This document shows, piece by piece, positions 1 to 8,718 of a DNA stretch of 52,092 nucleotides (position 1 is the stretch's first letter; every line of letters starts with the position of its first letter). The notes beneath the pieces were generated by a model. The model was not told where the DNA came from, made no database searches, and worked only from the letters and a program-made list of their open reading frames with translations. Where the stretch lies: positions 1-52,092 of the forward strand of contig JAEUTG010000026.1 in assembly GCA_016788045.1 (NCBI GenBank), in the 5' to 3' direction. Made by a program: the position numbers and the translations under genes. The stretch is from Bacteroidales bacterium (GTDB taxonomy: Bacteria > Bacteroidota > Bacteroidia > Bacteroidales > Lentimicrobiaceae).

Positions 1-3000
1 GTAAACACCAGTCTGGTCATGGAACCCGGGGTGGATGGATTGATGGTCATGGTGAAGTTCTCACTGTCGGCATACTCGCCGGAAGCTCCGCCTGAGTCAT
101 AGAAATATCCGGTACATGCTGTTATACTGCCGTTCATCATGTTGTATTCCGGGATGAGGCCGATCACCACCTGACGGATAGCCTGATCCGTGTACTGACT
201 GTTGACACCTCCTGTAAGGTCAATCAGGAGATCAACCGGAGTGCCCAGGGGCGTTGAAGCGTCGGCGGTAACATTGAAAATGGCTTCAGCAGTTGCTCCT
301 GATGCCATTGAGCCAATGCTGAAACTGCTGCTGTTGAGCGTAAGATAAGCGCTGGTTCCGCCCTGAATGGCTAATGTTGCATTCACGTTGGCAACCGGAC
401 TATGACCGGTATTGGAACAGCTTACAACAAGATCAGCAGTTTCACCCGGGTCGAGGATACCGTCGTTGTTACAGCCCGGACCGTTGTCGAGGACCGTGAG
501 TGCCCCGATTTCAGGTACCGGTGCATTGGCCGTCAGGCTGAAGTTCGACTCCCAGGTATCGATCCCGTCTGTTGCCGAGAGGGTAAAGGATACTACATGC
601 TGGTCGGGAATGTTATCGGCAGTTACCAGGGTATACCCGGCGGGAATGGTCACGATTTCATCGGGGTCAATACTGCCGTACGATGCCTGGTTGTCGGTGA
701 TGGTGACAAAGGCATCTGCCGACGATAGGGTGGCAACTACATTCGTGGCCGTTTCAATGCCCACATTCCTGAGGGCAACCGAAAGATGGAGGGTTTCATC
801 ATAATCGGGGTACCCGTTGTTGTTGCCACCCGGTTCCGGATCGCTGACTGTGACGGTATTGTACACAACATAGGGTCCTTCAGCCGGAATGACACTTACC
901 ACGGCCCGGTATCTGAAATAATTTTGTTTGGTTACCGTAACCACAACCTGATTGGGTGGAACCTGGGCCGGAATCATGATGTTAACCGGTGATCCGGTTC
1001 CGGTTCCGGTGCCGATAATCTCACCGTTTACGGTCAGTGCGATAAGTGATCCGGCATCGGCGGTTACACTGAAAGAGGTTGTGCCGGCAAAAAGCACCGG
1101 GTTATGGAAAACAGTAAGGTTTTGCGGAACTTCCGAATAAACGGTCAGAAAGGCATCTCCATGATGATGAAAAAGGTTGTAGGTTACCTCTTTGTTGCTT
1201 GTGTTGTAGGGCCAGCCTGACTGGGCAAGAAATATCTTACCTGCAGCATTCCCGAAGGCCGGCAGCACGCCTCTTGATTCCGGAGTGGTACCTTCAGCCG
1301 GCATAAAATCCGGCCACATGTTGTCGTACATCCCCCACACATAGGTGTCATTCACAAAAGAGTACGATACTTCCGAAGCAGCCATGATACCCAGAGCTCC
1401 CGAATTGCTGCCATTGTGCGTATAGCGGTGAAATTTCTCTGCAAAGCACTCGCTGGAATAATTGTATTTGCCGGTCAGACAGTTGATCGACATGATGTAG
1501 GTGAGATCGGTATTTACCAGGCCATCGATGTTTGAACTTACATAGGAAGGTTCACCCCAGCCGGTTTCCATGCCGTGATCGCGGTGCTGAAGCATAAAAG
1601 CGCCGTTGTTGATGGCACTGTTGATGGCAGTGGCATTCCCTCCGGTCCAGTTTCCAAGGGTTTGAGGAGTAGATGGGATATAGCCAAGTCCGGAAGGGCC
1701 GAAGTAACTGACCACCGTGCTGGTGTTGGTGGCCGTTGACCATGGATCACTTGCCGGGTTGCCTCCGTAAACTTCATTGATGCGAACGGGGTTTTTACCC
1801 TGTACGTTTTTCCAGAAACCTCCGACAGTTTCCGAGCAGATCTGGAACCAGCGTTCGGTCTGCCAGCCAAGTGCGGTAATCGGATGATCGTAGAAATCAG
1901 CACTCGTTGGCGGGTTGCGCTCGTAATTCAGGAATTTTGTAACCATCACCGATAACTGAGCCGCATTGTTGGCCGTAATCCGTGCCATGACAATTTCAGG
2001 CAGGTGGTCGCCATCCACATCCCCGTAAATATTGTCTGATATACAATAGTTGTCGTAAATGGGAGAAACCACTGAGTTGGAGGCGTCGGTTCCGTAGTCA
2101 CCCAGTAAAAGAATGGCTGCCGGAGGGATGGTCCAGGTGTTGTAGGCATTGTTGATGTAGGTTTCAATGGCTGTTGTGGTGTTACCCCCAACCTGATCCA
2201 GGGTCTTAACCAGGGTAAGTATGCCCTGTTCTGTTCTGAACTTCTTTATCGAATCGGCCCACTGTACAAAGTCAGCGCCGGTAGGGGTGATGATCAGGTA
2301 TTCCGCCCCGGTTTCCTCACCCGGCCCTCCGGATGAAGTACGATTGTAATTAACCGCCGGTAAAGCAGAGAGATTGAGCAGGGCATCTTCGAGGATGGGG
2401 TCCCACCACCGGCTCCGCAGCCTGCTGTCTCCGAACTGTCCGTTGCCGCCAGTAAAAGTAATTTTAACTTTCAGATCGCGGTAAACGATCAGTTCACGGG
2501 TAACCGGATTGTACTGAAACGGGGTAATGCCCAGCATCACTGCATCCACTCCCCTGATCTTCATGTTGTCAGAAAGTACAACAGGTTGCGATGGATAAAA
2601 GGCATTGGTACCATAAATCGCTTCATTCTTCTGATACTGAAGGGGAACATTTTCATCATCCTTCGGAATTCTCGGAGCAGGCGCCAGATCAACATCCTGA
2701 ATCACCTCCCTTCGGCTGGAGATGATCTGAAAAGATGCGCTGCTGCCCTGGGGAATGGCAATCAGTTTGCCACTGCCAGGCAGGTCCGGTGCTCCCTCGT
2801 TGTTGAACAGTAAACTGCCCGGCAGGGAGAGGTCTTTCAGTACTTTGCCATCCACCGTCAGGTCATCCATCGAAAATGACCCAACCGAATAGCTGACTTC
2901 AACAGATTGCCCTTTGCCCGATTCCAGTGAAAAACCATGCTTGTACCAGGCATCGGAATAACTGAATTTCTGTGCATACAGACTGCTGCCTGCCATAAGC

Positions 3001-3044
3001 ATGAACAGCACAACTGCCAGCACGTTAAAAAGTCTGTTTCTCAT
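1..3044 (-). CDS. Gingipain-like C25 cysteine peptidase, secreted, C-terminus beyond window
   Basis: Reading from an ATG at 3042-3044 the frame stays open to base 1, giving at least 1014 residues without the C-terminus. Residues 1-24 are a signal peptide ending in YAQ. A propeptide-like segment (about 25-240) precedes a caspase-fold C25 domain (about 245-600). The likely catalytic dyad is the histidine in HRDHG (487-491) and the cysteine in NCLTG (Cys522), in the same order and at similar spacing as in gingipains. Ig-like and CARDB-like beta domains follow, and the sequence at the left edge resembles the start of a CUB domain (tyrosine-rich, YFYDSGG). Family members are exported by T9SS, but the sorting domain would lie outside this window. 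It lies 131 bases downstream of the M14 peptidase on the same strand, so the two may be co-expressed. The family call is strong; substrate preference (Arg, Lys or other) cannot be read. Confidence 0.85.
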   Translation of the reverse strand, partial: MRNRLFNVLAVVLFMLMAGSSLYAQKFSYSDAWYKHGFSLESGKGQSVEVSYSVGSFSMDDLTVDGKVLKDLSLPGSLLFNNEGAPDLPGSGKLIAIPQGSSASFQIISSRREVIQDVDLAPAPRIPKDDENVPLQYQKNEAIYGTNAFYPSQPVVLSDNMKIRGVDAVMLGITPFQYNPVTRELIVYRDLKVKITFTGGNGQFGDSRLRSRWWDPILEDALLNLSALPAVNYNRTSSGGPGEETGAEYLIITPTGADFVQWADSIKKFRTEQGILTLVKTLDQVGGNTTTAIETYINNAYNTWTIPPAAILLLGDYGTDASNSVVSPIYDNYCISDNIYGDVDGDHLPEIVMARITANNAAQLSVMVTKFLNYERNPPTSADFYDHPITALGWQTERWFQICSETVGGFWKNVQGKNPVRINEVYGGNPASDPWSTATNTSTVVSYFGPSGLGYIPSTPQTLGNWTGGNATAINSAINNGAFMLQHRDHGMETGWGEPSYVSSNIDGLVNTDLTYIMSINCLTGKYNYSSECFAEKFHRYTHNGSNSGALGIMAASEVSYSFVNDTYVWGMYDNMWPDFMPAEGTTPESRGVLPAFGNAAGKIFLAQSGWPYNTSNKEVTYNLFHHHGDAFLTVYSEVPQNLTVFHNPVLFAGTTSFSVTADAGSLIALTVNGEIIGTGTGTGSPVNIMIPAQVPPNQVVVTVTKQNYFRYRAVVSVIPAEGPYVVYNTVTVSDPEPGGNNNGYPDYDETLHLSVALRNVGIETATNVVATLSSADAFVTITDNQASYGSIDPDEIVTIPAGYTLVTADNIPDQHVVSFTLSATDGIDTWESNFSLTANAPVPEIGALTVLDNGPGCNNDGILDPGETADLVVSCSNTGHSPVANVNATLAIQGGTSAYLTLNSSSFSIGSMASGATAEAIFNVTADASTPLGTPVDLLIDLTGGVNSQYTDQAIRQVVIGLIPEYNMMNGSITACTGYFYDSGGASGEYADSENFTMTINPSTPGSMTRLVF

Positions 3045-3175
3045 ATTTTGCTGATGTTGATTTATCCTTTATTCGCTGTTCTGTCATAGATCCTGTAGCA
3101 AAAAATCAGGTAAGTTTCCCGGCATTCACTACTCAATACGCCGTTGAATCTCCGGTTTTTCTGTATCTGCCTGAA

Positions 3176-6100
3176 TCAGGGTGTCACAAGGAAGATATAA
3201 TCCTGGGCACTGTTGTCGATAAAGGTCATGTCTGCCGTATCTGTAATCCCATCCCCATTCACATCGCTGATGATATATCCTTCAAGATACGCGTTTGCGT
3301 CATTGTCAACCGGAGTCATATCAGCGGTATCGATGAAAAGGTCATGATTTACATCGCCGCTGTAAATGGCAAAGCCGCCGTCTTCCATTTCTTTAAGCAT
3401 GCCGTTGTAAGCCTGGGCTGTGTTGCTGAAGCTGTAGCTGATGGTGCTGCCGCTGAAAGAAACCGGGCTGGCTGAAATGGTTTCGAGACTGTTGCGGTGT
3501 TTGATCGTAAGGTAATACGAACCACTGATAACTGCCGGAATGCTCACGCTGGCCTGGCCTGAAGTGCTGAGCGCTGTTTCCGGGAAACTACTGACAACGG
3601 TGGTGTAATCGTCTGCATCGTGGAGTTCAACCGTGATCATGTCAGCAATATCGCCGCTGAACTGGTCGCCTGACAATCCGCGGGCTTTGTTCATGCTGCC
3701 ATTCCCGGCATACAGGCCTTCGATCGCAAGGCTCAGGTTGAGGGTTTTGTTTTCAGCGATGGTCAGGGTGCAGGGAATCAGTAATTCAGCCTCATCAGGA
3801 TCGTTGCTCTGTATCGAAATGCTGGCATGGTAGGTTCCCGGGGAAAGGGCTCCTGCAGTAAATGTGAGATCAATTTCCTGAGATCCTGAACCCGCGATGT
3901 TTCCTGAAATGCTTCCCGATCCGTCAAGGCTCAGCCACGAATAGGGCGGAGTATAGGTATAATCAACCTGAAGGTAAGGCGGGTTGGATTCATTCCATCC
4001 GTCAAAACCAATATAATAGGAACTGCTGTTATCCCGGTCCATGATGCCGATGGCAAACCAGTTCTGAGCCAGGGCTGCCTGAAGGTCAGCGGCTGCATTG
4101 CCACCCAGGGTGTGCACTTTCCAACCGGTTGCGTAGCTGCTTGCTTCGCTTCTGTAGAGGTAATATCCGGAGGCAGACTCTGCAACTATATCCGCGTACA
4201 GCGTCGGAGCAGGGGTGGTAACAGGATCGTTTGTGACAGGGTTGATGTTCCAGTAAGGATAATTGGTGGCATTCACATACCCGTGAAATTCCACCGAATT
4301 GATGGCGGCTCCGTCGGGCAGCTGGCTGAGGTCAAACTTCATCCATCCGGCTTCGGTGGTCGGATAGCCTTTTACCAGACTGGTCTGGGTTTTTGCTGCA
4401 CTGGTGGTTGTGCCTGTGTTGTAGGCAGCAGCAAGAGGCACTATAGTCGACATTGTCCTTCCCTGCAAGGGTTCATACACTACCTGTGCGGTAAAGGTCA
4501 GCTCCGATTCTCCGGTGTTGCTGATGACAAGTGTTTCGTTCCCGTTCGATCCGGGGGCGAGCAGTACACTGAACGCTGTGGCTGAAACCGAGATATCGGC
4601 CGGATCCGGGATTGGCTGCATGGGCGGAAACTGAATAAAATCAACCCAGGCACAGTCACTTCCGCCAACTACGCTTTGATCCTTCACATAGTTCCAGGTA
4701 AAGGTGTGCGTTCCGGCGGTGACCGGATACGAGACTTCTCCCCAGGCCACGGTTCCTGACCATTGTCCCTGCTGAACACCGTCGATGCTGAACCTGAGGT
4801 AGTCATATCCGCTTTCTGAAGAGACCTTGCGGAAGAAAGAAACATCTCCGTCGGAAGAAAAATTAAGGGTGATGCTCATTTCTGAATTCTGACTGTGCGC
4901 GATGGCCCCTGACTTTGAACAATACAGACCCTCGTAGGGACTTTCCGTACTGATGGTCCAGGGTTTTGCTCCGGTGAATGTCCATTCCGGTTCAAAAGAC
5001 CCGGATTCAAAACTCCAGGCAGCACTTTCCTGCAGCTGAAAGTTAAAAACATGATTTTCAGTGGTCACTGCATGCTGTTGCACTACAGTGGCATAACCGG
5101 GCTTGCTTACCCTGAAGTTGAATGTGCCTTCTGTAACATTTTCAAAAAGGTATTCTCCGAGGTTGTTTGTTGAAACCGGGTTGATGGGTGTGCCTGTCAG
5201 ACTGATCAACGCCCCTTCAACAGGCAGTCCTGTAGCGGCATCGGTGACAAGCCCGCTGATGCTGACTGTCTGGGCCTGCACCAGATTGACATCAAGCACC
5301 GTTTGCCCGGTGGTGTTCAGGTTAACCCCGGTAAAAGTCTGTGACAGGTAACCATATTTTGAGAAGGTGACGGTGTAATTTCCGGCAGTCAGCATCCTCA
5401 GGTATCTGCCGAAGGTTTCATTGCTGGTGTAAGGGGCGCGGTAAGCACCGGTGTTGTCGATTCCTTCAATGTAAACTTCTGCCTGCAGCGGTAATTGTGT
5501 TGCAGCATCCCTCACCAGCCCGGTCAGCGTCAGTGCATCGCTGCGATTGAGCAGGATGAGTGCGGCTTCCAGGTTGTCTTCACAGATCCCTTCAATTTGC
5601 GATGCAGGTGGGATAAACACAGTTCCAAGCTCAATGGTATAGCAAAAAACGCCACGTTCACCATAGGCGTAGTCATCGGTGGTACCTGAAGCAGGGTAAA
5701 GGCCCGACGATTTGTCGGGGAAGTAGTTGCCTCCATCGGACGCCGGAATGGTTTCTGCCATGCTGATGGCCAGGTCTTCAAGCGCTGCATGGTCAGGCGC
5801 AAAGGCTTCCACGGCATATCCATAGGGGAATAAAACCAGCTCACTGTAGCTGTGATAGGTGATCCCACTGATGAAATGGTGGCCGTCGATCAGGTTTTTC
5901 ATGGCCATGGTTTCCGGCTCGGAGAATCCATAAGGGCCGCAATAGGTGATGTCAGAAGGATTGGTTGACGTCCCGGAGCCACCCCATTCATAATCGTAGT
6001 TGCGGTTGGGGTCCACCCCGTCGGTGGTGCCTGAATTGATGGTGTTGCTGTTGTTGTTGTCGGCAATGTTCTTGCGCCACCAAAGGTCAGTTTCATCGGT

Positions 6101-6748
6101 AACGATCTTGTGGCCATCAGGATTCACCAGCGGAACAAACCAGATCTGTTTGCTGTTCACACTGCTGGTGATGGATGGGTCGGTGCCGTAATTCGACAGA
6201 ATATGGTTCAGCACATACATCACCACTTCCAGACTGATTGGCTCTCGGGCATGGTGTTCCCCCATGTAGAAAATGCAGGGTTCATCCTCCTCTGTTTCTA
6301 CATTGTCGGAGACCTTCACCGCCCAGATGTCGTGTTTGTAATTGTTGTAAGCCGGCGCAGAATAGCCTTTTCCGCGCGAATCACCGATATCGTAGAGTTT
6401 GCAGATGTCCGGATGGCTTGCCTGCAGGCTCAGCAGCTCGGAATACAAATCGCTGTAGGTGCGGTAGCCTGCCAGCGAACGGCCTGTAACCATGTTTTCC
6501 TTCAGCTGACGTTCGGTCTGGGTTACCTCCATGGTAAAGCCTTCTGCCTGAAGATCGGTGTATGCCTGCTGATCAACCACCAGGTCGATGTATTTATCCG
6601 GAACGAATGCCGCAATGTCGTGCCCCGATTTAAGTACCGACATCAGGGTTCCGGTTTCGGGTGCGCTGATTCTCACCACGAACCGTTCCTGGGCATACAT
6701 TTGAAAAAATGTGAAAAAGACAAGCAGAGTTAGCGTAAATTTTCGCAT
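3176..6748 (-). CDS. Secreted M14 zinc carboxypeptidase with EF-hand/dockerin-like C-terminus
   Basis: This gives 1190 residues from the ATG at 6748; an upstream in-frame ATG at 6781 would add 11 residues ahead of a good signal peptide (MRKFTLTLL...MYAQ), so I prefer the inner start. After a propeptide comes an M14 domain (about 95-400) with zinc ligands in HHARE (H166, E169) and H299 in TYHS, substrate-binding NR (248-249) and the catalytic glutamate in TIELG (E373). This resembles carboxypeptidase A/T. Two carboxypeptidase regulatory-like beta domains (about 406-575), a MAM-like jelly roll, and a DNRLRE-like domain follow. The C-terminus holds two calcium-loop repeats (DVNHDLFIDTADM and DVNGDGITDTADM), the dockerin-like pattern, rather than a typical T9SS sorting domain. 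The role is extracellular release of C-terminal residues from peptides; the substrate is unknown. Confidence 0.87.
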   Translation of the reverse strand: MRKFTLTLLVFFTFFQMYAQERFVVRISAPETGTLMSVLKSGHDIAAFVPDKYIDLVVDQQAYTDLQAEGFTMEVTQTERQLKENMVTGRSLAGYRTYSDLYSELLSLQASHPDICKLYDIGDSRGKGYSAPAYNNYKHDIWAVKVSDNVETEEDEPCIFYMGEHHAREPISLEVVMYVLNHILSNYGTDPSITSSVNSKQIWFVPLVNPDGHKIVTDETDLWWRKNIADNNNSNTINSGTTDGVDPNRNYDYEWGGSGTSTNPSDITYCGPYGFSEPETMAMKNLIDGHHFISGITYHSYSELVLFPYGYAVEAFAPDHAALEDLAISMAETIPASDGGNYFPDKSSGLYPASGTTDDYAYGERGVFCYTIELGTVFIPPASQIEGICEDNLEAALILLNRSDALTLTGLVRDAATQLPLQAEVYIEGIDNTGAYRAPYTSNETFGRYLRMLTAGNYTVTFSKYGYLSQTFTGVNLNTTGQTVLDVNLVQAQTVSISGLVTDAATGLPVEGALISLTGTPINPVSTNNLGEYLFENVTEGTFNFRVSKPGYATVVQQHAVTTENHVFNFQLQESAAWSFESGSFEPEWTFTGAKPWTISTESPYEGLYCSKSGAIAHSQNSEMSITLNFSSDGDVSFFRKVSSESGYDYLRFSIDGVQQGQWSGTVAWGEVSYPVTAGTHTFTWNYVKDQSVVGGSDCAWVDFIQFPPMQPIPDPADISVSATAFSVLLAPGSNGNETLVISNTGESELTFTAQVVYEPLQGRTMSTIVPLAAAYNTGTTTSAAKTQTSLVKGYPTTEAGWMKFDLSQLPDGAAINSVEFHGYVNATNYPYWNINPVTNDPVTTPAPTLYADIVAESASGYYLYRSEASSYATGWKVHTLGGNAAADLQAALAQNWFAIGIMDRDNSSSYYIGFDGWNESNPPYLQVDYTYTPPYSWLSLDGSGSISGNIAGSGSQEIDLTFTAGALSPGTYHASISIQSNDPDEAELLIPCTLTIAENKTLNLSLAIEGLYAGNGSMNKARGLSGDQFSGDIADMITVELHDADDYTTVVSSFPETALSTSGQASVSIPAVISGSYYLTIKHRNSLETISASPVSFSGSTISYSFSNTAQAYNGMLKEMEDGGFAIYSGDVNHDLFIDTADMTPVDNDANAYLEGYIISDVNGDGITDTADMTFIDNSAQDYIFLVTP

Positions 6749-7242
6749 AGAATGGTGATTGCTGGTTATACCCTCAGACAAAGAAGCGGAATAGACTAAT
6801 AATCAGTAGTTTTCAGTGTAAAACCAGGCAGCATTCATGCAACTGACAAGGCTTTGGACAGTACTTTTTGTTTTACGAGTCATTCTCAGTCCGGATTCAG
6901 ATTCATCAGACCGTCTGAAAATTAATAGTCTTTAATAGATTCTTTATCAATTATTTATCAAAAAAATATCCCAAGCCCCTTTGGTCCTGAAATGGAGATT
7001 TCGGGACGCATTATATTGATTTACCACTTCAAATATAGGGAAGTTTAAATGCAAAGGGGATATAAATACTAAATTATTTTACAAATCAACGTACTTCTGG
7101 CACTCAACGGTCTTAACCTGACACTGAGACTTTGCTCCCCAGAATGAGTTTTAGTTAACAGGAAGCCTCTGTTAGCATAATCTATAACCAGAAGAGTGCA
7201 TGAAGCCGGATCATTGATTATGTTGGCCTGAAAATAACAGAA
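6749..7242. other. Intergenic leader region of the M14 peptidase
   Basis: About 490 bases between the M14 start and the frr terminator, AT-rich and without a convincing gene. On the minus strand a TATATTTG box (7030-7037) matches the Bacteroidota -7 consensus, but the only nearby TTTG (7052-7055) is 14 bases away, shorter than usual. If used it would give an unusually long leader of roughly 270 bases. A 68-codon minus-strand frame here runs through the frr terminator and looks spurious. Confidence 0.35.
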
Positions 7243-7264
7243 GCCGGAACAAACTTGCTCCGGC
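7243..7264 (-). terminator. Probable terminator after frr
   Basis: On the minus strand a GCCGGA / TCCGGC stem with a 10-base loop is followed by a T-rich stretch interrupted by a few other bases. It lies 33 bases past the frr stop. The U-tract is imperfect. Confidence 0.5.
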
Positions 7265-7296
7265 CTCCGTTTCAATATGGCAATTGAAAATCGTGG

Positions 7297-7860
7297 TTAT
7301 ACAGTCATGATGTCTTTTTCCTTCAGGTCGAACAGTTTATCAACCTTTTCGGTAAACTTGTCGGTAAGGGCCTGAATTTCTTTTTCAAGCTGCTTGATCT
7401 CATCTTCGGGAACTCCTTCTTTTTCAAGCTTTTTGCCTGAATCCATGGCCGAACGGCGGATATTTCTGATGGTAACCTTGGCATTTTCAACCTCTGCTTT
7501 GGCTTTCTTTACCAGGTCGCGGCGGCGTTCTTCGGTGAGCGGGGGGACAGCAATGCGCAGCACTTCGCCGTTGTTCTGGGGGTTAAAGCCCAGATTGGCA
7601 GCCATAATGGCTTTTTCAATGGGGGCCAGCATGCTTTTTTCCCACGGCTGAACAATGATCTGACGCGGATCGGGGGTATTGATGTTGGATACCTGATCAA
7701 TGGGTGTCATGGTGCCGTAATAATCTACCTTCACGCCTTCGAGCATGGCCGGACTGGCCTTACCGGCACGTATTTTCTGAAATTCCCTGTCGAGGTGGCC
7801 GATGGCATGCTGCATTCCCTCTTCGGCCTCATCAATCACAAATCTGACTTCTTCGTTCAT
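7297..7860 (-). CDS. frr: Ribosome recycling factor
   Basis: 187 residues, the standard length for RRF (about 185). The protein splits post-termination ribosomes together with EF-G in the cytoplasm. The N-terminal start (MNEEVRFVIDEAEEGM), the RAGKASPAMLEGVKVDYYG region and the conserved C-terminal helices (KLEKEGVPEDE, DKLFDLKEKDIM) show a complete protein. It follows pyrH on the same strand, the common bacterial pyrH-frr order, but a consensus promoter lies between the two, so it can probably be transcribed alone as well. Confidence 0.97.
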   Translation of the reverse strand: MNEEVRFVIDEAEEGMQHAIGHLDREFQKIRAGKASPAMLEGVKVDYYGTMTPIDQVSNINTPDPRQIIVQPWEKSMLAPIEKAIMAANLGFNPQNNGEVLRIAVPPLTEERRRDLVKKAKAEVENAKVTIRNIRRSAMDSGKKLEKEGVPEDEIKQLEKEIQALTDKFTEKVDKLFDLKEKDIMTV

Positions 7861-7909
7861 TTTGCAGGTTATATTAATGGTTTGCCTGTTTTTTCATCCT
7901 AAACGTGTG

Positions 7910-7940
7910 CAAATATACAAAAGCACAACGCCAAATTCAA
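7910..7940 (-). promoter_or_regulatory. Bacteroidota-type promoter for frr
   Basis: On the minus strand TTG (7938-7940), a 20-base spacer, then TATATTTG (7910-7917), matching the TTG / TAnnTTTG consensus. Transcription would begin near 7903, about 43 bases before the frr start. Confidence 0.65.
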
Positions 7941-7958
7941 AACAACCGCTCAGGCTGC

Positions 7959-8669
7959 TCAGCCTTCACTCACCAGTGTGCCTATTTTTTCTCCGCTGAC
8001 CAGTTTCAGCAGGTTCCCCGGTTCATTCATATTGAACACCATGATGGGCAGTTTGTTCTCGCGGCAGAGGGTAAATGCTGTCAGGTCCATGATGCTGAGT
8101 TTCTTTTCATAAACCTCATCGTAGCTGATGAAGTCGTATTTCACAGCATTGGGGTCCTTCTCCGGATCTGCGGTATAAATTCCGTCAACCCGCGTTCCTT
8201 TGAGAATAACATCTGCTTCAATTTCAACTGCACGAAGGGCAGAAGCTGTGTCGGTGGTAAAGAAGGGGTTTCCGGTGCCGGCAGCAATGATCACCACTTT
8301 CCCTTCTACGAGGTAAGAGATGGCTTTGCGACGGCTCATTGATTCGGCTATCGGGTCAATGACTATGCCGGAAAGCAAACGGGTGGGTATTCCCTGTTTC
8401 TCTATCTCAGCCTGAATGGCCATGCTGTTGATGACCGTGGCCAGCATCCCCATATAATCTCCCTGCACCCTGTCCATGCCTTTGGCTGCACCCTGCATTC
8501 CTCTGAAAATATTGCCGCCGCCGATCACAACGGCAACCTGGGTCCCGATTTCGGTAACTGACCTGATCTCACGTGCATACATGGTCAGCATCGCCGGGTC
8601 AATGCCGTATTGCTGATTGCCCATCAAGGCTTCCCCACTCAGTTTCAGTAAGATTCTTTTAAATTTCAT
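7959..8669 (-). CDS. pyrH: UMP kinase
   Basis: 236 residues, full length for the bacterial hexameric UMP kinase of the amino-acid kinase fold, which phosphorylates UMP to UDP with ATP. Diagnostic segments are KLSGEALMG near residue 8, the VVIGGGNIFRG glycine loop near 50, and the C-terminal TLV region. It lies between the M28 peptidase gene (49 bases upstream) and frr (98 bases downstream), all on the minus strand. The start is the first ATG and fits the family N-terminus (MKFKRILLKLSGEAL). Confidence 0.97.
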   Translation of the reverse strand: MKFKRILLKLSGEALMGNQQYGIDPAMLTMYAREIRSVTEIGTQVAVVIGGGNIFRGMQGAAKGMDRVQGDYMGMLATVINSMAIQAEIEKQGIPTRLLSGIVIDPIAESMSRRKAISYLVEGKVVIIAAGTGNPFFTTDTASALRAVEIEADVILKGTRVDGIYTADPEKDPNAVKYDFISYDEVYEKKLSIMDLTAFTLCRENKLPIMVFNMNEPGNLLKLVSGEKIGTLVSEG

Positions 8670-8718
8670 AATTTTTTATTTAGCTGAAAATCAGCATTAA
8701 ACAATTTTTTAATGGTTG

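Noticed and set aside
402..1140. Plus-strand frames opposite the C25 peptidase
   Set aside because: Shadows of the long minus-strand gene, which has clear domains and codon pattern.
12..3044. The left-edge region seemed gene-free on first look
   Set aside because: The minus-strand frame is open to the window edge, and the peptidase domain is clear.
7069..7275. 68-codon minus-strand frame
   Set aside because: It passes through the frr terminator, has no family resemblance and no start context.
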